A DNA stretch of 8,696 nucleotides from an uncultured Methylobacter sp. (GCA_903831545.1 CAIKYI010000684.1:1-8696), one strand, 5' to 3'; positions 1 through 6,837 are shown, counted from the stretch's first letter. Translations and numbers: made by a program. Notes: generated from the sequence alone by a model not told the origin.

Positions 1-2
1 AA

Positions 3-44
3 CTGGAAGAGTGGTTTGAGACAGAACAGGAATATTCAGTCTAA
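3..44 (+). CDS. Possible 3' end of an upstream gene (partial)
   Basis: From position 3 one frame reads 13 codons, an acidic helix-like stretch LEEWFETEQEYSV, and then a TAA stop. An AT-rich, gene-poor stretch follows. The composition resembles the C-terminus of a soluble protein, and the other two forward frames look less protein-like. The fragment is too short to assign a family and could be chance. Extending the sequence to the left would settle it. Confidence 0.3.
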   Translation: MEEWFETEQEYSV

Positions 45-376
45 TAAATTTTTTTAATGTAGCAATTTGTTTGAACAGGGGTATAGATGTTTACTTGTGT
101 TATTTAAATTTCAGTTTCAGAAAATGCACCGAAAGACTGCAACTACAGGTAAGGTGATTTTTTGAGTATATCAGGCTGGGCGCCGAGCAAGCTGTGTGGC
201 AAAAACAGTTACATAGCATGCTCGGTAACTGGTTCGGTACTTGGCTCTTGAATAAAATGACTCGATCATAAATTCCGCAAATATGACCGCGCGGAGTATA
301 TAATGTGCAGATTAGGCTCCTTCGTTTATCCAAGGATAATTGCCGGTTATTTTTCACATTGCGTACTTAATTATTA
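45..376. other. Intergenic region upstream of prfC
   Basis: I see no convincing gene here. A minus-strand open frame across 100-357 is rich in Cys, Ser and Leu, has no recognisable motif, and is probably chance. The region holds an interrupted inverted repeat (CCGAGCA at 183-189 and TGCTCGG at 219-225), a near-perfect 11-nt tandem direct repeat (222-232 and 234-244, 9 of 11 identical), the 8-bp palindrome CCGCGCGG at 287-294, and a perfect TATAAT at 299-304. It presumably carries the prfC promoter and leader. Confidence 0.6.
287..304 (+). promoter_or_regulatory. Candidate prfC promoter -10 box with adjacent palindrome
   Basis: A perfect TATAAT lies at 299-304, about 70 nt upstream of the prfC start. 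No good -35 hexamer sits 16-18 bp upstream, so if it is a promoter it is weak or needs an activator. The palindrome CCGCGCGG (287-294) lies 4 bp upstream of the -10 box, where a regulator could bind. That regulatory role is inference only. Confidence 0.35.
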
Positions 377-1972
377 ATGAATGAACATTTGAACACTCTG
401 GAAGCCAGAGAAACCAGGCGTCGAAGGACTTTTGCCATTATCTCTCATCCTGATGCCGGTAAAACAACCATCACCGAAAAACTCTTGCTGTTTGGTGGCG
501 CGATTCAGCTGGCCGGTTCGGTAAAAGGCCGTAAAGCAGCGCGACATGCGACTTCGGACTGGATGGAGATGGAAAAGGAGCGAGGCATTTCGGTAACTAC
601 CTCGGTGATGCAGTTTGACCATAAAGACTGCATTATCAATCTGCTAGATACACCTGGGCATGAGGATTTTTCTGAAGATACCTATCGAACTTTAACGGCG
701 GTGGATTCGGCTTTGATGGTGATTGACGTTGCCAAAGGGGTTGAAGATCGAACCATCAATCTGATGGAAGTTTGTCGTCTGCGCACTACGCCAATTCTGA
801 CTTTTATTAACAAGCTCGATAGAGAAGGGCGCGAACCGATTGAATTGATGGATGAAGTCGAGAATGTCCTGAAAATCAAATGTGCTCCCATAACCTGGCC
901 TATTGGCATGGGCAAGCGCTTTAAGGGTGTTTATCATCTGTATAAAGATGAAATTCATTTATTTAGCGCCCAACATGGCGGCAAGATTGCTCAGGCTGAG
1001 ATTATCAAAGGCTTGGATAATCCCAAGCTGGATGAGCTACTTGACGATCAGGCCGAAGAGCTTCGTGAAGAAATTGATTTGGTTAAAGGCGCCAGTCATG
1101 AATTTGATCTTGAAGACTATCTGGCAGGCAAGTTAACGCCGGTTTTCTTTGGCTCGGCGATTAATAATTTCGGGATTATCGAGTTACTGGATGCTTTTGC
1201 CGAATATGCGCCGCCACCTCGTCCCAGAGAAGCCGAACAGCGAACGGTTATGCCCGAAGAACCTGCGTTTAGTGGTTTTGTATTTAAAGTTCAGGCCAAT
1301 ATGGACCCGTCACACCGGGATCGAATTGCTTTTTTAAGAGTGTGTTCCGGTAAATTTGATAAGGGCATGAAGATTCATCATGTTCGTATTGGCAAAAATA
1401 TTCAGGTAGCCAATGCTATTACTTTTCAGGCCGATAGCCGCAAAAGTGTAGAAGAAGCCTATCCCGGCGATATTATCGGCTTGCATAACCACGGTACGAT
1501 TCAGGTTGGCGACACCTTTAGTCAGGGTGAGACGCTAAAATTTGGCGGCATTCCTTATTTTGCGCCGGAATTATTTCGTCGGGTGATTTTGAAGGATCCA
1601 CTAAGAGCCAAAGCCCTGCAAAAAGGGCTGGTGCAGTTGACTGAAGAAGGCGCGACCCAGTTATTTAAGCCTTTAAAAAATAATGATCTTATTTTGGGGG
1701 CCGTCGGAGTTTTGCAGTTTGACGTGACCGAGTTCAGGCTTAAATCTGAATACAATGTCGAATGTGTTTATGATGCAATACCCATATCTGCGGTGCGCTG
1801 GGTAAGTTCTGATAAACCCGGTAAATTGGAAGAATTCAGACACAAGGCCTTTGATAATCTTGCCGAAGACGGCGGCGGTTATTTGGTCTATGTCGCCAAC
1901 AGTCGTGTCAACTTGCAACTCACCGAAGAGCGCTGGCCGGATATTAAATTCAGTGCCACACGCGAATTGTAG
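377..1972 (+). CDS. prfC: Peptide chain release factor 3 (RF3)
   Basis: RF3 is a cytoplasmic translational GTPase that removes RF1 and RF2 from the ribosome after peptide release. The 531-residue product is nearly the same length as E. coli RF3 (529) and resembles it throughout. The GTPase motifs are intact: P-loop HPDAGKTT at residues 24-31, switch I RGISVTT, DTPGH at 91-95, NKLD at 145-148, and the G5-type GSA at 259-261. A translation-factor domain II follows at about 290-390 ([16 protein letters not shown], then [13 protein letters not shown]), then the RF3-specific C-terminal domain with APELFRR and AVGVLQFDV, ending near-canonically in TREL. The ATG at 377 has no evident Shine-Dalgarno sequence; the overlapping ATG at 381 is out of frame and stops at once. 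The gene appears monocistronic, with its own candidate promoter and a terminator just downstream. Identity is certain; the exact start is slightly less so. Confidence 0.98.
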   Translation: MNEHLNTLEARETRRRRTFAIISHPDAGKTTITEKLLLFGGAIQLAGSVKGRKAARHATSDWMEMEKERGISVTTSVMQFDHKDCIINLLDTPGHEDFSEDTYRTLTAVDSALMVIDVAKGVEDRTINLMEVCRLRTTPILTFINKLDREGREPIELMDEVENVLKIKCAPITWPIGMGKRFKGVYHLYKDEIHLFSAQHGGKIAQAEIIKGLDNPKLDELLDDQAEELREEIDLVKGASHEFDLEDYLAGKLTPVFFGSAINNFGIIELLDAFAEYAPPPRPREAEQRTVMPEEPAFSGFVFKVQANMDPSHRDRIAFLRVCSGKFDKGMKIHHVRIGKNIQVANAITFQADSRKSVEEAYPGDIIGLHNHGTIQVGDTFSQGETLKFGGIPYFAPELFRRVILKDPLRAKALQKGLVQLTEEGATQLFKPLKNNDLILGAVGVLQFDVTEFRLKSEYNVECVYDAIPISAVRWVSSDKPGKLEEFRHKAFDNLAEDGGGYLVYVANSRVNLQLTEERWPDIKFSATREL

Positions 1973-1987
1973 CCGTCGCTAAAGCTT

Positions 1988-2022
1988 AACGACTTCCAAA
2001 CTTGCGTTTGTGAGTCGTTTTC
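1988..2022 (+). terminator. Rho-independent terminator after prfC
   Basis: AACGACT (1988-1994) pairs perfectly with AGTCGTT (2013-2019). Inside, after a 2x2 internal loop, CAAAC (1997-2001) pairs with GTTTG (2006-2010) around the tetraloop TTGC. The 3' arm runs into a short T tract (TTTTCT). It begins 15 nt past the prfC stop. The T tract is short and the stem is only moderately GC-rich, so efficiency may be modest. Confidence 0.7.
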
Positions 2023-2187
2023 TGGCTAAACTTAAAATCCCTCCTGATGAGCGCCTTTATGGGGTGCTTAACTAATCTCACCAATTAAATAACAGTTTAA
2101 AGCGCTGTTCATTGCCAAAGAAGTAACTGATTTTTTGCAATATTCAGTTTATAAAATAAATTGATTGCATAATCTTAGAAAACGCAG

Positions 2188-2315
2188 TTAAAACAGGTTG
2201 GAGTGGGCCATGCCCTCGATTAAACTGTTCGCGGGCATGGCCAAATGCCTCACCCAAATGATGAGCAGCTTCGAATCTGAAGGAATCAGAGGCCTATAGG
2301 TTCTAAGAAAAACAT
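2188..2315 (-). pseudogene. Decayed fragment resembling the N-terminus of a QueD/6-pyruvoyl-tetrahydropterin synthase-family protein
   Basis: Read on the minus strand, one frame from about 2296 gives SDSFRFEAAHHLGEAFGHA, then REQFNRGHG. FxFEAAHxL is the hallmark first zinc-ligand motif of the QueD/PTPS family (E. coli QueD has FTFEAAHRL). Dropping one C from the CCC near 2206-2208 turns the continuation HGPLQ into HGHSNLF and a stop. HGHS is the family's second zinc-binding motif, here 17 residues after the first His against 15 in E. coli QueD. Just upstream an ATG at 2315 opens MFFLEPIG in another frame, so a second frameshift near 2296 would join a start to the motif. Only about 40 of the family's roughly 120 codons are present. 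The motif match is what I see; that it is a relic is inference. It is short enough that chance cannot be excluded. Confidence 0.4.
2206..2242. repeat. Perfect 10-bp inverted repeat (hairpin)
   Basis: GGCCATGCCC (2206-2215) and GGGCATGGCC (2233-2242) are exact reverse complements separated by 17 nt. The arms are far more GC-rich than the flanks. TTGGAGTG upstream and CACCCAA downstream could extend the stem with bulges. No T tract follows on either strand, so it is not a typical terminator. It lies within the QueD-like fragment, so part of the symmetry may be leftover coding sequence (two copies of GHGP/GHAR-type codons). Confidence 0.6.
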
Positions 2316-2348
2316 AAACGGTCAACTGTGTTTTCTAGGATAATCGTT

Positions 2349-2416
2349 TGACTGACATAAGTGACAGTCAGATGACAAACTTGCCAAATATGACAAATAT
2401 AGAGTTTAAATTGACA
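2349..2416. repeat. Cluster of TGACA pentamers
   Basis: TGACA occurs at 2353, 2362, 2373, 2391 and 2412, with an extra TGAC at 2349, all on the plus strand within 68 bp. The first part is also a small dyad: GTTTG and CTGAC on the left face GTCAG and CAAAC on the right (about 2347-2380). Repeated half-sites like these can be regulator operators, but no gene starts immediately downstream, so function is unknown and chance in AT-rich DNA is possible. Confidence 0.3.
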
Positions 2417-3131
2417 TTTCAAAACAAGTTTTGCGATTACGATTTTTTGCTCTGAACAGTATTCACAGGAAAATAAAACTCCTTCCATAGCGCGCTTTTA
2501 CAATGAATATTTGAAAAGCAGCACATTAAAAATCACTCCATATTACTCTCCAAAAAAGATAGTGGCATATATCGTGCTTATAGTCAGTATTGGAAAATGC
2601 TTTATTTTTAGTATCTGCAGTTTTTATATTAAAAAAAATTAGCGTTTAATTTCCAGGATAAAGGTCAGGCAAAAAATGCCTATTGATATGCGCGTTAATC
2701 GAATGATTGATGAGTAATTTAAATCAATGGAAAGTTATGCTTGACTTCTAAATTGGAAAACATGGAAAAACGGAGTTTATTGTGGGCAATAGAGTGCATT
2801 TTGGTATTAACGTTCTTTAATACGAGGGTGTCGCGTCGGCTAATCAGATGTTTAAAAGCATTGGCAATTTTTATTGTTGATTTTTCGGAGGAATTTGGAA
2901 AAGGTCCCCATCAAAATATTGAAGTTGGAATGATGAACTTCAACTTTACTCGTGACACACAGAGGTAAGTGTTCATGATTTAAGGAGGATAAAAACCAAA
3001 CTTATTGTGAGATAAGGATGGAATACTACAGGGCTTTTGTTAAGAAACCGAGTGGCCACATTTGCAGTTTTATAAAAAGTTGGCTGGGTTGTAGTTAATC
3101 AAACTTTAGATTTTTAACTTGAGTGATTATT

Positions 3132-3920
3132 ATGAATCATAAAAAATTTTTAATGGCATTGGCTTTTGTAGTCAATGCGGGAGTCGGTAGTACAGCCAAT
3201 GCAGAGTTGTTGGTTCGTGGCGATGATTTTTTGTACGATGATGTTCTTGACATTACTTGGTTACGGGACGCCAACTATGCGGCCACTCTGGGTTATGTGC
3301 CGCCCAATATTCAACAGGTAGACAGCGGTGCTCCTGCAGGAGCGATGAGCTGGGATAATGCGAACGCCTGGGCAGCGGAACTAAGCTATCAAGGGATTAC
3401 CGGCTGGCGCTTGGCAACCACCATGCCGATTAATGTGGATCTTTCAGTTACAAGTTCTGGATCGATTACTCCGCAAGATTATCTAATGAGTTATTCTTTT
3501 GATGGCACGACTGATAAAGGTCAGCGTATTACAAGTAGCAACTCTGAACTGGCCTATATGTTTAACGTTAATTTGGGAGGATTAACGAGTACAGGCTTTG
3601 CTAATTTGGCTAATTTCAATTTGATTCAAAATCTGCAATACACTAAGGACGTTAATCCTTTAACCCCTTTCGGTTACTGGTCGAGCACTATACATCCAAC
3701 TAATGATCAACAGGCATTTGAGTTCTCTACCAGTCGTCCAGCGACTCAAAGTACACTCCTTAATGATATTCAACTCTATGCCTGGGCTGTTCATGATGGC
3801 GATATTGCCCCAATTCCTACAGTTCCTCTGCCTGCAGCGGCCTGGTTGTTTTTGGCCGGCTTTATGGGAATACTTTATAGTGTTAAGCCAAAAGGGCTTG
3901 CCCTTGGTTATGAATGTTAA
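3132..3920 (+). CDS. Secreted DUF1566-like protein with VPLPA-type PEP-CTERM sorting tail
   Basis: The precursor is predicted to be exported by Sec and then processed by an exosortase, ending at the outer surface or in the extracellular matrix. Residues 1-24 form a signal peptide: MNHKK, a hydrophobic core, and cleavage after ANA. The body (about 28-225) has the pattern of the DUF1566/Lcl C-terminal type: YDDVLDITWLRDANYA, then WDNANAWAAELSY, GITGWRLATT, SELAYMF, YWSSTI and the closing YAWAVHDGDI. The tail from residue 231 is VPLPAAAWLF, a hydrophobic span, then a KPK cluster, as in VPLPA/PEP-CTERM domains. Unusually, eight residues (GLALGYEC) follow the basic cluster. I chose ATG 3132 over the in-frame GTG 3123 because it gives a clean signal peptide and has GAG 8 nt upstream. 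The molecular function of the body is unknown. No exosortase gene is in the window, so the sorting enzyme must be elsewhere. Confidence 0.88.
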   Translation: MNHKKFLMALAFVVNAGVGSTANAELLVRGDDFLYDDVLDITWLRDANYAATLGYVPPNIQQVDSGAPAGAMSWDNANAWAAELSYQGITGWRLATTMPINVDLSVTSSGSITPQDYLMSYSFDGTTDKGQRITSSNSELAYMFNVNLGGLTSTGFANLANFNLIQNLQYTKDVNPLTPFGYWSSTIHPTNDQQAFEFSTSRPATQSTLLNDIQLYAWAVHDGDIAPIPTVPLPAAAWLFLAGFMGILYSVKPKGLALGYEC

Positions 3921-4146
3921 GTCTTGGGTTGAATTGTGAACTGGGCAGCTATGGCTAGTTGCGCAGTAACGGTGCTATAACCAGGGACATTAAATAGCCC
4001 TCCCCGCATAAAAAATGGAACACGGACGTCAAAATCGGGCGCCTTTAGGCGCTATACATTCTTAATCCCTCCGATCCGCGTCATCTGTGTTCTATTAACT
4101 GTTGCCGATTTTGGATAGTAAGATTCTTCATTCTGGTCAGGCAGCA
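3921..4146. other. Intergenic region between convergent genes
   Basis: The region lies between the ends of the sorting-tail gene (+) and the FliK-like gene (-). It is dominated by the long hairpin at 4014-4096. I see no open frame with a ribosome site. On the minus strand the sequence GAACACAGATGACGCGGAT resembles intergenic words I associate with dispersed repeats in environmental genomes. That is an impression only and could be tested by counting copies in the genome. Confidence 0.5.
4010..4096 (-). terminator. Long hairpin with U6 tail, candidate terminator of the HDOD-FliK operon
   Basis: The arm 4014-4030 (AATGGAACACGGACGTC) pairs with 4080-4096 (GTCATCTGTGTTCTATT): 15 of 17 positions pair, counting two G-T wobbles, with the outer 13 contiguous. 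Nested inside is a GC-rich hairpin, GCGCC (4039-4043), TTTA, GGCGC (4048-4052). On the minus strand the outer stem runs directly into six T residues (complement of 4010-4015), as expected for a transcript from the FliK-like gene that ends about 50 nt earlier. It may also be a palindromic repeat element doubling as a terminator. Confidence 0.5.
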
Positions 4147-5859
4147 CTAAGCTTTATCATCAAACAGTGGTTTGCCGGCACTATGATGGGTTGGTTGCGT
4201 TTTATGCGCGCCATCATAAGCATCCAAATGCCCGGTTTTTAATCCCGATTCTTCCAGTTGATTTTTCAGGTACTCAAGGTTGTGTTTGATAAGTTCGGTG
4301 GTTTGAATACTTTGGCTTTTAAAAAAAGTATTGATCACTTCATTTCTATAAGAAACCAGACAATGAATCGTGCCCAGTTCAGGCGGGGTAATGGTGATAT
4401 TTACCGACCAGTCCTGACTGCCGGCTTGTTGCTGTTTTTCCTTGTCCCGCTGTACTTCAATCCTGACTGACTCTGCCTGTTGCCTGTTTACAAAAGGAAT
4501 GTCGATCACCCAGAGTTGTTTTTGGTTATCGTCCTTGGGTAACGACAGCAATTGATCCAGAACTATCTTGGCAACCGTGTTTTCAGATTTATTTTGCAGG
4601 TTTTTAAGTAAATCAAGATCGACTTGATTTGGGAGTTGCTCGTTTTGGGTGCCGAGTTCTTGTTTCAATGCGCCAATAAACTTTAGTAAATTAGCTTTAA
4701 AGTCTTCAGCGCCTAATGTGTCTGCTTTAGTTGTTGTTTGGGTATCAATACTTAACTTGAGTGCTGCTAATTCAAGGTCGGAAAGCGGCTTTAAAGGAAT
4801 GGGCGGACTGTTAAGCAAGGGTTGTTTTTGCGTCAGGTTCTGTAATATCTCAGAGGCGATACGTTGTAAGGAGAGCGGCAGGCTTTCGTTTTTGATCAGC
4901 AAGGGTAAGGCTTTGATTAATTCAGCTTGTGCGGGTAATTTGGCTTCAAGAAACAGTCCTGAATTGACCAGCGCCTGTTTCAGTCCCTGACTGCTGATTA
5001 ATTGTTCTTTGGGCGGCAGGTTCTGGATGATTTGTGTGGCAATGTCCTTGAGGGACTGGGGAATAGTTTGATTGTTCATTAACTGTGGCAAATCTTTTAT
5101 TAATTGATTTAAAAAAATCTGCGCGTCTGCATGGCGCGGTAAAAACTGTTTTACAAACTCGGCTATTTTGACTTCTGAAACAGCAGGGCTTGGGGTAATG
5201 ATTTTAAACTCAGGCGTGGCTCCGGTTTTGGTTACTTCAAGGCTCAGGCTTTGACCAATTTTTAAATCCGCTGGCGCGTTAGTCAATTGAGAGCGCTCAA
5301 GAGTGATTAGCCCTGTTTGTTTATTGCCGATGTCTGTAGTTGCTGTTGTGGTAGAGTTGGTATTAAGTTGTAGCTGGATTTTATTGCCGCTAATGTTGAT
5401 TATTTTCGCCTCCAGGGTTTGATTAGTCTGTGTTGCTGGAGTTAAGCTGCTGGAAATTTCCTTGCCGGTTGCTATCTTGGTGGCGTCTGTTGTAGATGGT
5501 TGGTTTAAACCACTGGTGTTTCCACTATCGCTAGTTGTTGAAAGTAACTTTAAGCGTAAATCCATTGCCTGGGCTTTTAGCTCGGGTAAGGGGGCGATAA
5601 TTTTAAATTCTATGACTGGAGCGATTTGGGTAACCTGGAGTTTTAATGCCTGCCCTGGGCTTAAGGTTACAGGCTGATTACTTTGTACACTTAGCTCTGT
5701 ATTGCCCAAACTTAAGGTAATGGCATTTTTGGCGGCAGTAATATCGGCGCTGATTGTTTTTACGTCCAGTTGTTGCCCAACTTTCAGGTTTAAAGTGTTT
5801 TCTAAACTTCTGTTGGATGCTAACAGCGATTGGGTGTTTAGCAGCGAGTTAATATCCAC
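4147..5859 (-). CDS. FliK-like flagellar hook-length control protein
   Basis: FliK-type proteins are secreted molecular rulers. Their C-terminal domain touches FlhB and switches type III export from hook to filament substrates. The 570-residue product has a Flg_hook-like C-terminal domain at about 450-543: WSVNITITPPELGTIH with PPELG at 492-496, then a helix ending YLKNQLEESGLKTG, the usual family pattern. The N-terminal two thirds is rich in Gln, Thr, Leu and Asn. It contains two duplicated units: GQxLxLxVT...EFKII at about 67-91 and 200-225, and LIKxLPxL...IAxxIxQNL at about 253-289 and 314-350. Start is GTG 5859, directly abutting the TAA of the HDOD gene, so translation is probably coupled. 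No other flagellar gene is in the window, so a real role in hook control rather than another export system is inferred. The family assignment is firm for the C-terminus only. Confidence 0.82.
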   Translation of the reverse strand: MDINSLLNTQSLLASNRSLENTLNLKVGQQLDVKTISADITAAKNAITLSLGNTELSVQSNQPVTLSPGQALKLQVTQIAPVIEFKIIAPLPELKAQAMDLRLKLLSTTSDSGNTSGLNQPSTTDATKIATGKEISSSLTPATQTNQTLEAKIINISGNKIQLQLNTNSTTTATTDIGNKQTGLITLERSQLTNAPADLKIGQSLSLEVTKTGATPEFKIITPSPAVSEVKIAEFVKQFLPRHADAQIFLNQLIKDLPQLMNNQTIPQSLKDIATQIIQNLPPKEQLISSQGLKQALVNSGLFLEAKLPAQAELIKALPLLIKNESLPLSLQRIASEILQNLTQKQPLLNSPPIPLKPLSDLELAALKLSIDTQTTTKADTLGAEDFKANLLKFIGALKQELGTQNEQLPNQVDLDLLKNLQNKSENTVAKIVLDQLLSLPKDDNQKQLWVIDIPFVNRQQAESVRIEVQRDKEKQQQAGSQDWSVNITITPPELGTIHCLVSYRNEVINTFFKSQSIQTTELIKHNLEYLKNQLEESGLKTGHLDAYDGAHKTQPTHHSAGKPLFDDKA

Positions 5860-6741
5860 TTAAGCCAGCATTTTACGAATATGTTCAATTTCATCCTTGG
5901 CAGCATCCAGTATATTAATGCTGTCGTCCGCATTTAAATGTCCGGCCAGTTTTTTATAAGCGGGCAGCGTATCTATTTTAGGGATTTTTTTGATATCAAC
6001 TTTGCCGATAAAGCTGTGGAGTTGGGCGATCATGACAATGTCCGAATAACTGGAGGGATGTGGGGTGTTACGAAACCAGTTTTCGGCATTAATCACTACA
6101 TCTTCAAAATCTTGAGGAAAATCCCAGCGACGAACGATTTGTACGCCTATGTCGGCACGCAAAAGTTTTACCGTTTCAACCAGGTCTTTGGGGTTGGCGA
6201 TAATGTCAGGGTGATTATCGGCATAGGTCAGAATCGGCACGATACCGATATCATGAATCAAACCGGCCAGCATGGCTCGATCAGGATCAAAGCCGGGTAC
6301 TTTATGCGCAAAGACCGCGCTGATGGAAGCAATGTAACTGCTGTGCGCCCAGAGTTCAGCCATTTTTTGACGTATGACCGGGGACTTTGCGTTAAAAACC
6401 GATTTCATTGCAAAAGAGGTAATAATATCTTGCGCGGACTTAAGACCAAGCCGGGTTAACGCTTCCGGGCAGCTTTCAATTTTTTTTCGGCCCATATAAA
6501 AAGGGCTGTTGGCGATTTGAATCAGGCGGGCGGTGATTGAAGGATCAATTTGCACTACGCGTGCGATTGTTGAGATACTGGAATTATCGTCATTAATGGC
6601 GCGACGGATTTTAAAAGACACATCCGGGATAGTCGGCAAGACCAGGTCATCGGTTTGCATATGCCGATAACAGTCCATTAAAAGTTTATTTTTAGCCAGA
6701 CTTGCGGCGCTATTGGTAAGATTGTTGTTGGTTTGGTTCAT
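5860..6741 (-). CDS. HDOD domain signalling protein
   Basis: HDOD proteins are cytoplasmic, HD-superfamily-related proteins used as non-catalytic modules in signalling, chemotaxis, motility and stress pathways. The 293-residue product carries one HDOD domain at about 35-230: the entry LPTIPDVSFKIRRAIND, then VVQIDPSITARLIQIANSPFY, ALTRLGLKSAQDIITSFAM, and LAGLIHDIGIVPIL with H163-D164. In the region where HD-GYP enzymes have EH it has RADIGVQIVRRWDFP, so the metal site looks incomplete and phosphodiesterase activity is unlikely. There is no receiver, GGDEF or EAL domain and no membrane segment. It is the first gene of a two-gene minus-strand operon; its TAA abuts the GTG of the FliK-like gene. 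The ATG at 6741 has no strong Shine-Dalgarno sequence (AAACAAACC precedes it). It is transcribed divergently from prmB. The link to FliK-dependent export is inferred from context. Confidence 0.9.
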   Translation of the reverse strand: MNQTNNNLTNSAASLAKNKLLMDCYRHMQTDDLVLPTIPDVSFKIRRAINDDNSSISTIARVVQIDPSITARLIQIANSPFYMGRKKIESCPEALTRLGLKSAQDIITSFAMKSVFNAKSPVIRQKMAELWAHSSYIASISAVFAHKVPGFDPDRAMLAGLIHDIGIVPILTYADNHPDIIANPKDLVETVKLLRADIGVQIVRRWDFPQDFEDVVINAENWFRNTPHPSSYSDIVMIAQLHSFIGKVDIKKIPKIDTLPAYKKLAGHLNADDSINILDAAKDEIEHIRKMLA

Positions 6742-6837
6742 GGTTTGTTTATTTAATATTCAAACAAGCAGACAAAGTTTAGTTTAAAATCTGTGGCCTC
6801 GTCGAACTGTATTGCATCCATCATACTTTACCCAGCA
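6742..6837. promoter_or_regulatory. Divergent intergenic region between the HDOD gene and prmB
   Basis: This 96-bp gap must hold promoters for both the leftward HDOD-FliK operon and the rightward prmB-aroC pair. It is AT-rich and contains the dyad TTGTTT...AAACAA around AATATT (about 6747-6769). I cannot pick a convincing -35/-10 pair on either strand; TACTTT at 6824-6829 is the best plus-strand -10-like word, but it would leave almost no leader before ATG 6838. Exact sites are not supported. Confidence 0.4.

Larger units (their letters stand above)
1973..3131. other. Long AT-rich intergenic region with no intact gene
   Basis: About 1.15 kb lies between prfC and the exosortase-tail gene. Besides the prfC terminator it contains a minor hairpin (AACAG at 2091-2095 with CTGTT at 2105-2109), the decayed QueD-like fragment with its inverted repeat (2188-2315), five TGACA pentamers (2353-2416), and A/T-rich DNA from about 2500 to 2700. 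A 75-codon frame (2741-2968) starts with TTG and has no ribosome site. An unused TAAGGAGG lies near 2981. A 26-codon frame from ATG 3018 to TAA 3098 (MEYYRAFVKK...) has AAGG too close to its ATG. Several short protein-like stretches in shifting frames suggest decayed genes. None supports a functional call. Confidence 0.6.

Noticed and set aside
100..357. 85-codon minus-strand frame upstream of prfC
   Set aside because: Its composition is implausible (many Cys and Ser), there is no motif, and it overlaps the likely prfC promoter.
2268..2284. TTCGAATC resembling a tRNA T-loop
   Set aside because: No acceptor stem, anticodon arm or D-arm can be built around it. The bases are better explained as the FRFEA codons of the QueD-like fragment on the other strand.
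2303..2488. 61-codon minus-strand frame (Cys- and Ile-rich)
   Set aside because: There is no family resemblance and no ribosome site, and the sequence is typical of translated AT-rich non-coding DNA.
2676..2717. 13-codon frame MPIDMRVNRMIDE after a weak AGG-containing site
   Set aside because: It is too short, and its ATG is in the loop of a minor AGGC/GCCT hairpin. Nothing supports translation.
2741..2968. 75-codon plus-strand frame as an intact small gene
   Set aside because: It starts with TTG, has no ribosome site, and has no recognisable domain. It is mentioned only as a possible decayed gene.
3051..3066. Sigma-54-like promoter (TGGCCACATTTGCA) upstream of the exosortase-tail gene, attractive because RpoN/PrsR control PEP-CTERM genes in some bacteria
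   Set aside because: The GG and GC elements are 8 nt apart instead of 10. The alternative TTGGCTGGGTTGTAGT (3079-3094) has correct spacing but a poor -12 element.
5938..6459. 173-codon plus-strand frame opposite the HDOD gene
   Set aside because: It is an antisense shadow of the strongly supported HDOD coding sequence and has no domain of its own.
6793..6837. N-terminal 15-residue extension of PrmB from GTG 6793
   Set aside because: The extension has no family counterpart. ATG 6838 gives exactly the length of E. coli PrmB.
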